A stretch of 45,128 bases of DNA, taken from Bacteroidota bacterium (GTDB lineage Bacteria > Bacteroidota > Bacteroidia > Flavobacteriales > Weeksellaceae). The stretch covers positions 1-45,128 of the forward strand of contig JAFAFC010000028.1 of the NCBI GenBank assembly GCA_023423715.1, given 5' to 3'. Of the stretch, positions 7,398-15,234 are shown one piece after another; the first letter of the stretch is position 1, and every line of letters starts with the position of its first letter. The position numbers and the translations under genes are program-made. The notes under the pieces are model-generated. The model ran no database searches, had not been told where the DNA came from, and worked only from the letters and a program-made list of their open reading frames with translations.

Positions 7398-8480
7398 TTA
7401 ATAGGGTTGTAGTTCTATTTTTAGTTTTTTCTTCGTTTTATAATCTTCCCAAGTTCCGACAAGATTGACGCCTTTTTCATCCAAAATAATGTTTGCTTTG
7501 GGAATCCAGCGTGCATTTTCATCATCATGATAATCGTCTTCAACCAAAGTAAAACGATGGTTTTCATACGTTCCTCGCCACTCAATCAGTTTTTTATGGG
7601 CATCATACCAATAGGTGATGGACATGGAATTATCATCAAAAATTTGATTTACCATAAGCGTAATCGGATATTTTCCATCAATCATCCCTTTATAAATACG
7701 ATGTTGAAGATTAGGTTGTGTTACAGCAGTTTGGCTTCCTGACAACAGATTTTTCGCATAATCGGTAAGATGTGGTGCCAATTTTTCCAATGGTATTTTG
7801 ATTTCATACGAATCTAAATCATCGATACCACGCCTTGCATGATTAGAGCAACGCCCGGAAATAAGTACGAGTTGATTCTTTTCTATATAATAATCTACAT
7901 AGTCGATGCCTCGATAGTCAATAGATCCAAGACATTCCTCATAAAGCTCAATTTGTTCATTAGTTGTTTCGTCTTGAGTTTCGGATTTTAAGTCTTTAAT
8001 ATACGCTATAATTTCATTTCGAATTGACGAACGCATGATGGATTCTACATTTTTCACAGAACTACGTTTGATTAAATCTAACATATTGATGTAGTTTCCA
8101 GTTCGGATGTCAAAATTTTTCCACTCTTCAAAATTCTCGGGATACGCACCAGAAGCCTCGCCCGAAAAATAAATACTTAGAATGTTTTTAGGAGCTGCAA
8201 GCTTTTTCCACTCATAAAAATAAACGAAATTCGAATAGGAAGTGGTACCTGAACCAACGAGCTGAAACGGATCTTTTCTAGTATTTGGAATGTTTTCCAA
8301 ATCGGATACCTGCAAATACAAGTTGATTTTATCCGCCGCTTTTTTATTGGTAGGAATACTCACAAAAGGATACACCGCATCGTCAGTTTTTGGCGGAAGA
8401 TTAGTAACCACCACTTTGGTTTCTTGCGCAAAGGAGAAACTTACCAAAAAAGCAAAAAAAACGATGCTCAGTTTTTTCAT
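7398..8480 (-). CDS. Secreted protein of unknown function, co-transcribed with HMG-CoA reductase
   Basis: This encodes 360 residues with a signal peptide (MKKLSIVFFAFLVSFSFAQE). The mature protein is soluble and beta-rich. The C-terminal 110 residues contain HRIYKGMIDGKYPITLMV and YWYDAHKKLIEWRG, which recall extracytoplasmic beta domains of Bacteroidetes proteins that recur in pairs with unknown roles. No catalytic residues can be assigned. Its ATG overlaps the TAA of the HMG-CoA reductase gene by one base (TAATG), so translational coupling is likely even though the two proteins act in different compartments. Confidence 0.75.
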   Translation of the reverse strand: MKKLSIVFFAFLVSFSFAQETKVVVTNLPPKTDDAVYPFVSIPTNKKAADKINLYLQVSDLENIPNTRKDPFQLVGSGTTSYSNFVYFYEWKKLAAPKNILSIYFSGEASGAYPENFEEWKNFDIRTGNYINMLDLIKRSSVKNVESIMRSSIRNEIIAYIKDLKSETQDETTNEQIELYEECLGSIDYRGIDYVDYYIEKNQLVLISGRCSNHARRGIDDLDSYEIKIPLEKLAPHLTDYAKNLLSGSQTAVTQPNLQHRIYKGMIDGKYPITLMVNQIFDDNSMSITYWYDAHKKLIEWRGTYENHRFTLVEDDYHDDENARWIPKANIILDEKGVNLVGTWEDYKTKKKLKIELQPY

Positions 8481-9808
8481 TATTGACCTCTTAATTTGTT
8501 CAATTCTGAGATAACCTCGTGATGGCTCACGGTTTTGTCTTTAAAATAGGTTACAAAATGTTGTTTTTCTTCTTCGGTTGCTCCAAATTGATTCAAAATA
8601 TTGAATAAATGCATTTTCATATGTCCTTTTTGGATACCTGTAGTTACTAAAGAACGCAACGCTCCGAAATTCTGAGCCAATCCCGAAACCGCCAAAATAC
8701 TCATCAATTCTTGAGCAGATGGTTTTCCGAGCAATGCCATCGAGAATTTCACTAATGGATGAAGATTCGTTAAACCTCCCACAACACCTACAGATATCGG
8801 TAAGTCAATCCAGAATCTGAAAATTCCGTTATCGGTTGTACAATGCGTTAATGAAGAGTATTTTCCACTTCGAGAAGCGTATGCATGAGCACAAGCTTCG
8901 GTAGCACGGAAATCGTTTCCGGTAGCAATTACAACGGCATCCACGCCATTCATAATTCCTTTGTTATGCGTTGTTGCACGATACGGTTCAATTTCAGCGA
9001 TGCTTACAGCTTGTTTAAATTTCCACGCAAATTCTTCATTAGAAATTCCGCTATCATCTTTCAAATCGTCAATTGGGCAAGAAACTTCGGCACGAACAAT
9101 ACAATCAGGTGTATAATTCGACAAAATATTCATTACTACTTGCAAAGAATCTTTTTCTTCTTGTGTAAATTCCGCTTCGTTTGCAACTTCCTCTTTTAGT
9201 GTTTTTCCAAACTGCTCCAAACACGAGTTTATGAAATTCGCACCCATAGAATCCTGCGTGTCAAAACTCGCTTTCAGCTGGAAATAATTAGACATTTCAT
9301 CCGTTTTATCAATCAAACGAATATTCAAAATTCCACCACCACGTTTTCTCATGTTTGCCGTGATGTCTTCGGTTGCTTCAAATAATCTTTTCTTCAATTT
9401 AAAATTGAAAAAATGCTGAAGTTTATGCGGTTCTACATTAAAAATAAAATGCGTGTGCCCTAATTTTTTGGTGTTGATGATGGTTGTTTTGAAGCCTCCT
9501 TTGTCAATCCAAAATTTTGCCGCTTTAGAAGCCGCTGCAACCACAGAACTTTCTTCCACAGCCATCGGTAATGCTAATAATTTCCCATCAATTAGAAAAT
9601 TAGGCGCAATTCCGTACGGCATAAAGAAGTTGGAAATGGTATTTTCCGAAAATTCGTCGTGCAGTTTTTGTAAATCAGGGTCGTTGTTCCAATATTGTTG
9701 TAAGATTTTCTCGTATTCTTGATCGCTGTTTAGATATTCTTTGACGAGCCAATCTATTTTTCCTTGTTTTGTTAATTTTGAAAAACCTTCAATGGGTTGA
9801 TGATTCAT
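8480..9808 (-). CDS. Hydroxymethylglutaryl-CoA reductase, class II
   Basis: The enzyme reduces HMG-CoA to mevalonate, the committed step of the mevalonate route to isoprenoids, which flavobacteria use for menaquinone and carotenoids. The likely start is the ATG at 9808 (MNHQPIEGFSKL, 442 residues, the usual length); an in-frame ATG at 9829 adds 7 residues unlike the family. Catalytic residues of class II enzymes are visible: Glu85/86 in PMAVEESSVVAAAS, Lys283 in HNKGIMNG, Asp298 in ATGNDFRA, and His396 in KGHMKMH. The substrate-binding SMGANFIN is at 187-194. It heads a seven-gene minus-strand run. A TATATTTG box is 18 bases upstream. Confidence 0.95.
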   Translation of the reverse strand: MNHQPIEGFSKLTKQGKIDWLVKEYLNSDQEYEKILQQYWNNDPDLQKLHDEFSENTISNFFMPYGIAPNFLIDGKLLALPMAVEESSVVAAASKAAKFWIDKGGFKTTIINTKKLGHTHFIFNVEPHKLQHFFNFKLKKRLFEATEDITANMRKRGGGILNIRLIDKTDEMSNYFQLKASFDTQDSMGANFINSCLEQFGKTLKEEVANEAEFTQEEKDSLQVVMNILSNYTPDCIVRAEVSCPIDDLKDDSGISNEEFAWKFKQAVSIAEIEPYRATTHNKGIMNGVDAVVIATGNDFRATEACAHAYASRSGKYSSLTHCTTDNGIFRFWIDLPISVGVVGGLTNLHPLVKFSMALLGKPSAQELMSILAVSGLAQNFGALRSLVTTGIQKGHMKMHLFNILNQFGATEEEKQHFVTYFKDKTVSHHEVISELNKLRGQ

Positions 9809-9826
9809 AATCTCTGTTTTGAAAGT

Positions 9827-9834
9827 CAAATATA
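9827..9834 (-). promoter_or_regulatory. Putative -7 box of the HMG-CoA reductase operon
   Basis: TATATTTG on the minus strand lies 18 bases before the ATG at 9808. It also favours that ATG over the one at 9829, which would leave no room for a promoter-proximal start. Confidence 0.5.
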
Positions 9835-9912
9835 CACAATTAAAAGGTCAATTTTCTTTTTTAAAGCCACTGATGTGAAGGGATTATTTGTATTTTTAGA
9901 CAAATCTTTTAG

Positions 9913-10809
9913 ATGAAAAATGGGTTTTGGTGTTTAGTATTATCAAGTTGCATCTTCGTCATTTCATGTTCGGAAAATTCGAAATCCTCGACTTCTACAT
10001 CAAATGTGGAAGGAAAAAATACTGGAGAAAATTCAAATTCTAGTACGAAGGAAAACTTGGTGATCACTTCTCAAAATACGATTAAAAGCCGATTTTCTGC
10101 TCCAAAAGGATTTCATTGGATTGAAAGTGCGCCGAATTCGTATGGCGATTTTATTGAAAACTTCAAGTTGAAACCCTATGGAACGCAAATTCTGAAATAC
10201 AATGGAAATCCCATTTCTACGCAACATTTGCATGAAGGAGTTTTGGATATCGATATCGGAACGACGGACTTACAGCAATGTGCGGATGCTATTATGCGAC
10301 TTCGAGCGGAGTATTTGTGGAAGGCGAAAAAGGAAAATGACATTCAATTTCATTTTACCAGTGGCGATTTGATGACGTGGAATGCCTACAAAAATGGAAT
10401 TCGACCGATTGTCAATGGAAATAAGGTGACAATGCGTCAACAAGCGGATCCGGATAGTTCTTATGAGAATTTTAGAAAATATTTAGATTTAATTTTCACC
10501 TATTCTGGAACGATTTCTCTAAATCAGGAAACGCATCCAATAACGAAAAACGAAGATTTAAAAACTGGTGATATTCTCAACACGCCGGGAAGTCCGGGTC
10601 ACGTTGTTTTTATTGCTGGCGTTTGCGAAAATGAAAAAGGAGAACGACTTTTCCTTTTGGGCGAAGGTTTTACACCGGCTCAATCAATTCATATTCTTAA
10701 AAATCCTTGGCGTCCTTCACAAAGCCCGTGGTATTCATTGGATGTGAACGAGTCAGAAACAAAAACGGCGAGATATTTATTTAAACCTACCAATTTTAGG
10801 AGGTTTTAA
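9913..10809 (+). CDS. DUF4846 family lipoprotein
   Basis: This encodes 298 residues with a lipoprotein signal (MKNGFWCLVLSSCIFVISCSEN; the second ISC is the lipobox). A Ser/Thr/Asn-rich linker to about residue 50 follows, then the DUF4846 domain (about 55-295). Typical elements include RFSAPKGFHWIE, CADAIMRLRAEYLW, FTSGDLMTWNAY and PGSPGHVVFIAG. The last recalls the His of NlpC/P60-like proteases, but an enzymatic role is not established. It is anchored to the envelope by inference. It precedes the GH125 gene by 30 bases on the same strand and may be co-expressed with it. Confidence 0.88.
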   Translation: MKNGFWCLVLSSCIFVISCSENSKSSTSTSNVEGKNTGENSNSSTKENLVITSQNTIKSRFSAPKGFHWIESAPNSYGDFIENFKLKPYGTQILKYNGNPISTQHLHEGVLDIDIGTTDLQQCADAIMRLRAEYLWKAKKENDIQFHFTSGDLMTWNAYKNGIRPIVNGNKVTMRQQADPDSSYENFRKYLDLIFTYSGTISLNQETHPITKNEDLKTGDILNTPGSPGHVVFIAGVCENEKGERLFLLGEGFTPAQSIHILKNPWRPSQSPWYSLDVNESETKTARYLFKPTNFRRF

Positions 10810-10839
10810 ACCAACTTAATATTAAAAAAAAACAAACGG

Positions 10840-12267
10840 ATGAATCGAAGAAATTTCTTAAAAAATGGAGCTTTGGCTGGTGCTGGATTGCTTTTAACGG
10901 AAAATTTGTTGGCAAAACCTTTTTATTTCGAGAGTTTTCCAGTGGTGCGAACTCCTTTAGAAAAACGTCATTTTAAAAGCGAAGCCATAGAAAATGCCAT
11001 TTCGGCTTTTCAGAAAAAAGTAAAAAATAAAGAATTGGCTTGGCTTTTTGAAAATTGTTTTCCAAATACTTTAGACACCACCGTTTACTATGAAGAAATT
11101 AATGGGAAACCCGACACCTATGTGATTACTGGGGATATTGATGCGATGTGGCTTCGCGATAGCTCGGCCCAAGTTTTTCCCTATTTACCTTTTACTAAAA
11201 AGGATGAAAAATTACATCAACTTATTGCGGGAGTCATTAATAAGCAAACAACTTTTATCCTAAAAGATCCGTATGCCAATGCTTTTTATAATGATGAAGC
11301 GAAAATTAGCGAATGGAAAGACTTGGATTTAACAGAGATGAAACCCGGCGTTCACGAGCGAAAATGGGAAATCGATTCGCTGTGTTACCCGATACGTTTG
11401 GCCTATCATTTTTGGAAAGAAACAGGCGATACAAAACCTTTTGATTCCAACTGGGTGAATGCCATTAAATTAACACTAAAAACCTTCAAAGAACAACAAC
11501 GGAAAGAAAATTTAGGTCCATATAAATTTCAAAGAAAAACCGCTTGGGCTACCGATGGTGTTGCGATGGGTGGTTATGGTTATCCAACTAAGCCGGTTGG
11601 TTTAATTAGTTCCATGTTCCGTCCAAGTGATGATGCAACGGTTTTTGGATTTTTAATTCCGTCTAACCTTTTTGCTATTGTTAGTTTGAAACAAGCTGCC
11701 GAAATGGTAAGTGTCATTAAGAAGGATGAAGGTTTAGCAAAAGAATTAAAGGAACTTGCTAATGAAGTTGAAAATGCAGTATCAAAATATGGAATTTACA
11801 ATCATCCCGAATTTGGAAAAATATATGCGTTTGAAACCAACGGTTTTGGAAGTTATAATTTAATGGATGATGCTAATGTGCCGAGTTTACTGGCATTGCC
11901 GTATTTAGATGCTGTGAAAAATGACGATCCCGTTTATCAAAATACGCGTAAGTTTATTTGGTCTGAAAACAATCCGTTCTTTTTTAAAGGAAGCGTAGCT
12001 GAAGGGATTGGTGGTCCGCACATTGGTTTGGATATGATCTGGCCGATGAGTATTATTATGAAGGCACTCACAACAAATAATAAAGAGGAAATTAAATGGT
12101 GCATCCAAACCTTGCAGAAAACCCATGGCGGGACGGGATTTATGCACGAGTCTTTTCATAAGAATAATGCAAAGAAATTTACTCGATCTTGGTTTGCGTG
12201 GACAAATACACTTTTTGGCGAGTTACTTTGGAAAACCTTTCAAGAAAATCCCGATTTATTAACCTAG
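10840..12267 (+). CDS. Glycoside hydrolase family 125 (exo-alpha-1,6-mannosidase-like), Tat-targeted
   Basis: The 475-residue protein belongs to GH125 (formerly DUF1237), whose characterised members remove terminal alpha-1,6-linked mannose. The N-terminus, NRRNFLKNGALAGAGLLL, is a twin-arginine signal (RRNFLK), so the folded enzyme is probably exported by Tat. Family landmarks are DAMWLRDSSAQVFPYLPF, HERKWEIDSLCYPIRLAYHF, MFRPSDDATVFGFLIPSN, GIGGPHIGLDMIWPMSII and the C-terminal GFMHESFHKNN. An (alpha/alpha)6 barrel is expected. Downstream lies a mannose-6-phosphate-isomerase-like cupin (45 bases), which suggests processing of mannosides. The gene ends with TAG. Confidence 0.93.
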   Translation: MNRRNFLKNGALAGAGLLLTENLLAKPFYFESFPVVRTPLEKRHFKSEAIENAISAFQKKVKNKELAWLFENCFPNTLDTTVYYEEINGKPDTYVITGDIDAMWLRDSSAQVFPYLPFTKKDEKLHQLIAGVINKQTTFILKDPYANAFYNDEAKISEWKDLDLTEMKPGVHERKWEIDSLCYPIRLAYHFWKETGDTKPFDSNWVNAIKLTLKTFKEQQRKENLGPYKFQRKTAWATDGVAMGGYGYPTKPVGLISSMFRPSDDATVFGFLIPSNLFAIVSLKQAAEMVSVIKKDEGLAKELKELANEVENAVSKYGIYNHPEFGKIYAFETNGFGSYNLMDDANVPSLLALPYLDAVKNDDPVYQNTRKFIWSENNPFFFKGSVAEGIGGPHIGLDMIWPMSIIMKALTTNNKEEIKWCIQTLQKTHGGTGFMHESFHKNNAKKFTRSWFAWTNTLFGELLWKTFQENPDLLT

Positions 12268-12282
12268 AATTACAATTCTAAG

Positions 12283-12290
12283 TATCTTTG
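12283..12290 (+). promoter_or_regulatory. Putative -7 box of the cupin gene
   Basis: TATCTTTG matches TAnnTTTG and lies 22 bases before the cupin ATG at 12313, inside the short gap after the GH125 gene. The cupin may thus also be transcribed alone. Confidence 0.45.
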
Positions 12291-12312
12291 AAATCTGAAA
12301 AAATAAAACAGA

Positions 12313-12810
12313 ATGTCTGAATCTAAAAAAGAAATATTCGAAAAAGTTGAAGGGAAATTAGCGGAACAAGGTTTTTCAATCGTTTCAAAAGACGAAAATA
12401 GACCTTGGGGTGGCTTTTTTGTAATTGATGAAAAGCAAGCGCAAGATTTTGCAAACACCTATTTTGATGGAATTGATGTTGAAACCTTAAAAATTGGCGG
12501 AAAATTGAGCCCAAAAATATTGTTGGTCGCTCCAGAAGCTCGTTTAAGTTGGCAATACCACCACAGAAGAGCGGAAATCTGGCAAGTTGTTGATGGAAGT
12601 GTTGGTGTTAAGCGAAGTGATACGGATGAAGAAGGTGAATTGAAAACTTATTTTCCTAAAGATCAAATTAAATTAGAAAAAGGTGAGCGCCACCGTTTGA
12701 TAGGTTTAGAAGGTTGGGGTGTTGTTGCAGAGATTTGGCAACATACGGATGCATCTAATCCTTCGGATGAAGATGATATCGTTCGTGTACAAGACGATTT
12801 CGGAAGATAA
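12313..12810 (+). CDS. Cupin related to type II mannose-6-phosphate isomerase
   Basis: The 165-residue single-domain cupin matches the isomerase domain of type II phosphomannose isomerases, which interconvert mannose-6-P and fructose-6-P. Candidate metal ligands are His83/His84 and Glu88 in WQYHHRRAEIWQVVDG and His127 in KGERHRLIG. The C-terminus (DEDDIVRVQDDFGR) is the hallmark ending of PMI type II. The RPWGGFFVIDE segment near residue 30 is also typical. Relatives are sometimes labelled phosphoheptose isomerase; the cupin fold argues against that. It follows the GH125 mannosidase, consistent with entry of mannose into glycolysis (inference). Confidence 0.82.
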   Translation: MSESKKEIFEKVEGKLAEQGFSIVSKDENRPWGGFFVIDEKQAQDFANTYFDGIDVETLKIGGKLSPKILLVAPEARLSWQYHHRRAEIWQVVDGSVGVKRSDTDEEGELKTYFPKDQIKLEKGERHRLIGLEGWGVVAEIWQHTDASNPSDEDDIVRVQDDFGR

Positions 12811-12832
12811 ATATTCCTATACAATATAGATA

Positions 12833-12870
12833 AACCACTTTTTCAAATTTGAAAAGGTGGTTTTCTTTTT
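12833..12870 (+). terminator. Terminator after the cupin gene
   Basis: A 15-bp stem with one G-U pair (12833-12847 with 12848-12862, centre CAAATTTG) is followed by a T-rich tract interrupted by one C. Confidence 0.75.
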
Positions 12871-12945
12871 GTACCAATCTTTCAAAAAAATGAAAATATT
12901 TTGTTTTCTTACCATACGTCAATGAATCAAGGCATGGAATCAACC

Positions 12946-12953
12946 TAAATTTG
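12946..12953 (+). promoter_or_regulatory. Putative -7 box of the YceI gene
   Basis: TAAATTTG matches TAnnTTTG and lies 36 bases before the YceI ATG at 12990, downstream of the terminator at 12833-12870. Confidence 0.45.
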
Positions 12954-12989
12954 TCCTATAAATATTAACAAATAAAAAAAGCAAAAATT

Positions 12990-13499
12990 ATGGCAACTAA
13001 ATGGTTATTAGACCCGACACACAGTGAAATTACATTCAAAGTAAAACACATGATGATTTCTAACGTAAAGGGAGAATTCAGAAACTTCAACGCAGAAATC
13101 GAATCAGATGATGATACTTTTCAAAATGCGAAAACAACCGCATACATCGATACGGATTCTATCTATACAAACAACGAAGATCGTGACAATCATTTAAGAT
13201 CTGCAGATTTCTTCAATGTAGAGAATAATCCAAAAATTACATTCGAAACGTCTTCTTTGAACGACGGAATTACTGGAAACTTAACAATTAACGGAATTAC
13301 AAAACCAGTTAATTTGGATGTAGAGTTCGGTGGAATCAACAAAGACCCATGGGGAAATACCAAAGCAGGATTCTCTTTTTCAGGAAAAATCAACAGAAAA
13401 GATTTCGGATTAAATTGGAACTCGGCTCTAGAAACAGGAGGAGTTTTGGTTTCTGACGAAGTAAAAATTGCAGGCGAATTGCAGTTTGTAAAACAATAA
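12990..13499 (+). CDS. YceI family lipocalin-like protein
   Basis: The 169-residue protein starts directly with the YceI fold (WLLDPTHSEITFKVKHMMIS) and contains DNHLRSADFFNVENNPKITF and LTINGITKPVNLDVEF. All are hallmarks of this extended beta-barrel family, which binds polyisoprenoid or other amphiphilic ligands. E. coli YceI has a signal peptide; none is present here, so the protein is predicted to be cytoplasmic, as in many flavobacterial paralogues. The conserved DPWGNTKAGFSFSGKINRKDFGLNWN is complete (positions about 114-139). It is bounded by terminators on both sides and so is probably monocistronic. Confidence 0.95.
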   Translation: MATKWLLDPTHSEITFKVKHMMISNVKGEFRNFNAEIESDDDTFQNAKTTAYIDTDSIYTNNEDRDNHLRSADFFNVENNPKITFETSSLNDGITGNLTINGITKPVNLDVEFGGINKDPWGNTKAGFSFSGKINRKDFGLNWNSALETGGVLVSDEVKIAGELQFVKQ

Positions 13500-13513
13500 A
13501 TATAAATTAATTT

Positions 13514-13546
13514 GAAGGAAGCCTTCTTGCGCTTCCTTCCTTTTTT
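13514..13546 (+). terminator. Terminator between YceI and dioxygenase genes
   Basis: A perfect 9-bp stem (GAAGGAAGC/GCTTCCTTC) with an 8-base loop is followed by C and six T. It ends 2 bases before the next ATG (13549), so either the next gene has no leader of its own or it is expressed by read-through. Confidence 0.75.
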
Positions 13547-13548
13547 CA

Positions 13549-14376
13549 ATGAATTTACATCAATTAGAAAATATTGCAAACGGATTTTCTGGTTCGGACA
13601 AAATGCCGGTCGTTTTTATGGGGCACGGCTCTCCGATGAACGCCATTGAGGAAAATGTGTTTGTAAAAGGATTTCGGGATGCGGCGAAAGATTTGCCCAT
13701 TCCTAATGCTATTTTGTGTATTTCCGCGCATTGGTACACCGAAGGAACGTTCCTTACATCGGGCGAAACTCAAAAAACGATTCACGATTTTTATGGTTTT
13801 CCCAAGGAACTTTTCGCGGTAGATTATCCCGCTAAAGGTGATCCCAAATTAGCACTGGAAACCGCAGAATTGCTTTTGCCTACCGAAGGTATTCTTAGCG
13901 AAAGTTGGGGACTCGATCACGGTGCGTGGTCGGTATTGCGGCATATGTATCCCGATGCGGATATTCCCGTGATTCAGATGAGTATTGACATGACGAAACC
14001 GCCACAGTATCATTTTGATTTGGCGAATCGTTTGCAAAAACTTCGTGAAAAAGGCGTTCTTATTTTAGGTAGCGGAAACATCGTTCACAACCTTAGAATG
14101 GTCGATTGGAAGAATATTAACGTGGTTGGAGCCGGCTGGGATTGGGCAATTGAAGCTCGTGAGAAAACCAATCAATGGTTATTGGATGGTGATTTTGAAC
14201 GTTTAATTCAGTATCAAAATCAAGGAACGGAAATTCAATATGCGATACCGACTCCGGATCACTTTCTACCGTTGATGTACACCTTAGGTTTAAAAACGAA
14301 AACCGACGATCTGCAACTCTTTAATGATGAATTGATCGGTGGAAGTTTGAGTATGACTTCGGTTAAAATAGGTTAA
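13549..14376 (+). CDS. ygiD: 4,5-DOPA dioxygenase extradiol-type (LigB superfamily)
   Basis: The 275-residue protein belongs to the YgiD/DODA branch of the LigB class III extradiol dioxygenases. E. coli YgiD cleaves 4,5-DOPA; the natural substrate in bacteria is uncertain. Metal-binding histidines are visible at His26 (VFMGHGSPMNAI) and His61 (CISAHWYTEGTF), with further family motifs GLDHGAWSVLRHMYPD and TPDHFLPLMYTLG. Length is typical (260-275). No signal peptide is present. The ATG directly follows the T run of the YceI terminator. The gene ends at a hairpin shared with the convergent LRR lipoprotein gene. Confidence 0.93.
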   Translation: MNLHQLENIANGFSGSDKMPVVFMGHGSPMNAIEENVFVKGFRDAAKDLPIPNAILCISAHWYTEGTFLTSGETQKTIHDFYGFPKELFAVDYPAKGDPKLALETAELLLPTEGILSESWGLDHGAWSVLRHMYPDADIPVIQMSIDMTKPPQYHFDLANRLQKLREKGVLILGSGNIVHNLRMVDWKNINVVGAGWDWAIEAREKTNQWLLDGDFERLIQYQNQGTEIQYAIPTPDHFLPLMYTLGLKTKTDDLQLFNDELIGGSLSMTSVKIG

Positions 14377-14398
14377 TCAATTTTAAAATATACATAGA

Positions 14399-14426
14399 AA
14401 AAGCTCTGGGTTTTCCAGAGCTTTTT
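14399..14426. terminator. Bidirectional terminator after the dioxygenase gene
   Basis: A 9-bp stem (AAGCTCTGG/CCAGAGCTT, 14401-14409 with 14415-14423) encloses GTTTT. A residues flank it on the left and T on the right, so it can serve both converging genes. Confidence 0.8.
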
Positions 14427-14472
14427 GCCTTTCTATAAGGCGATAACAAATTAAATATGATGAAAAAATACG

Positions 14473-15117
14473 TTAGTCTTGATTTACTTTCCAATTCATG
14501 TTTTTTGCAAAAGTTATTGCTTCTGCAGATGGTCGTTCATTTCCATCAGCGCCATCGCCGATAATAATTTCGCCCGGCGTTTTTGTATTTCTGTTCGGAA
14601 GTGATTTTAGAACGTTGTCCAAATCTTCGGTTTTGAATTTATTTTCACCCAAATCCAAGAATTCCAAATTGGTATTTTTTGAAATATCTAGGGAAGAAAG
14701 TTTGTTGTTTTCCAGCATAAGATTTTCCAAACCAATTGCATTTTGAATATCCAATTGCTTCAATGCTCGTTTTTCTAAATTCAATGTAGTAATACTTTTT
14801 CCAGAATTTACATAGATTTTAACGAGTTGTCGAACTAAATTTCCTTTAATGATTTCACCATTCGGGTTACTTATTTGGTATGTCGTTTTTTGATAATCGC
14901 CCCAATCTACCGCGATATTTTGAGAACTTTTCAGCCAAAATGTAAATTCGGTTGCTGTAGATTCGTTGGTTACAAAAGAGATTTTCGGAATGTTTGGATT
15001 TTCCGGATCATACGCATTTTCTTCAATGTTAACGTCATCATTGTTTTCACATGACATCATCATCGAACTTATGCCAAATGCTACTAAAAAAGCTGAAAAT
15101 AAACGAAATATTTTCAT
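14473..15117 (-). CDS. Leucine-rich-repeat lipoprotein
   Basis: This encodes 214 residues with a lipoprotein signal (MKIFRLFSAFLVAFGISSMMMSCENN; MMSC lipobox, Cys23). After an acidic linker (NDDVNIEENAYDPENPN) the protein has a beta-rich segment. From about residue 110 come several short leucine-rich repeats of the L-x-x-L-x-x-N-x-L type (LEKRALKQLDIQNAIG, LENLMLENNKLSSLDIS, LEFLDLGENKF). Such lipoproteins are common surface or periplasmic binding modules in Bacteroidetes; the ligand is unknown. It is convergent with the dioxygenase gene. Confidence 0.82.
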   Translation of the reverse strand: MKIFRLFSAFLVAFGISSMMMSCENNDDVNIEENAYDPENPNIPKISFVTNESTATEFTFWLKSSQNIAVDWGDYQKTTYQISNPNGEIIKGNLVRQLVKIYVNSGKSITTLNLEKRALKQLDIQNAIGLENLMLENNKLSSLDISKNTNLEFLDLGENKFKTEDLDNVLKSLPNRNTKTPGEIIIGDGADGNERPSAEAITFAKNMNWKVNQD

Positions 15118-15234
15118 TATTTATGGGTTGTTTGTAGTAGTAAATTTACGAAATATAGTATTTCATAAATCGAAACTGACTTATATCAGAATTATTTTGT
15201 AATCTTGTATCACTATAAAATTAGTTAAAAAAAC

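Noticed and set aside
9808..9829. Longer HMG-CoA reductase starting at 9829
   Set aside because: The extra seven residues do not resemble the family and would begin over the putative promoter box.
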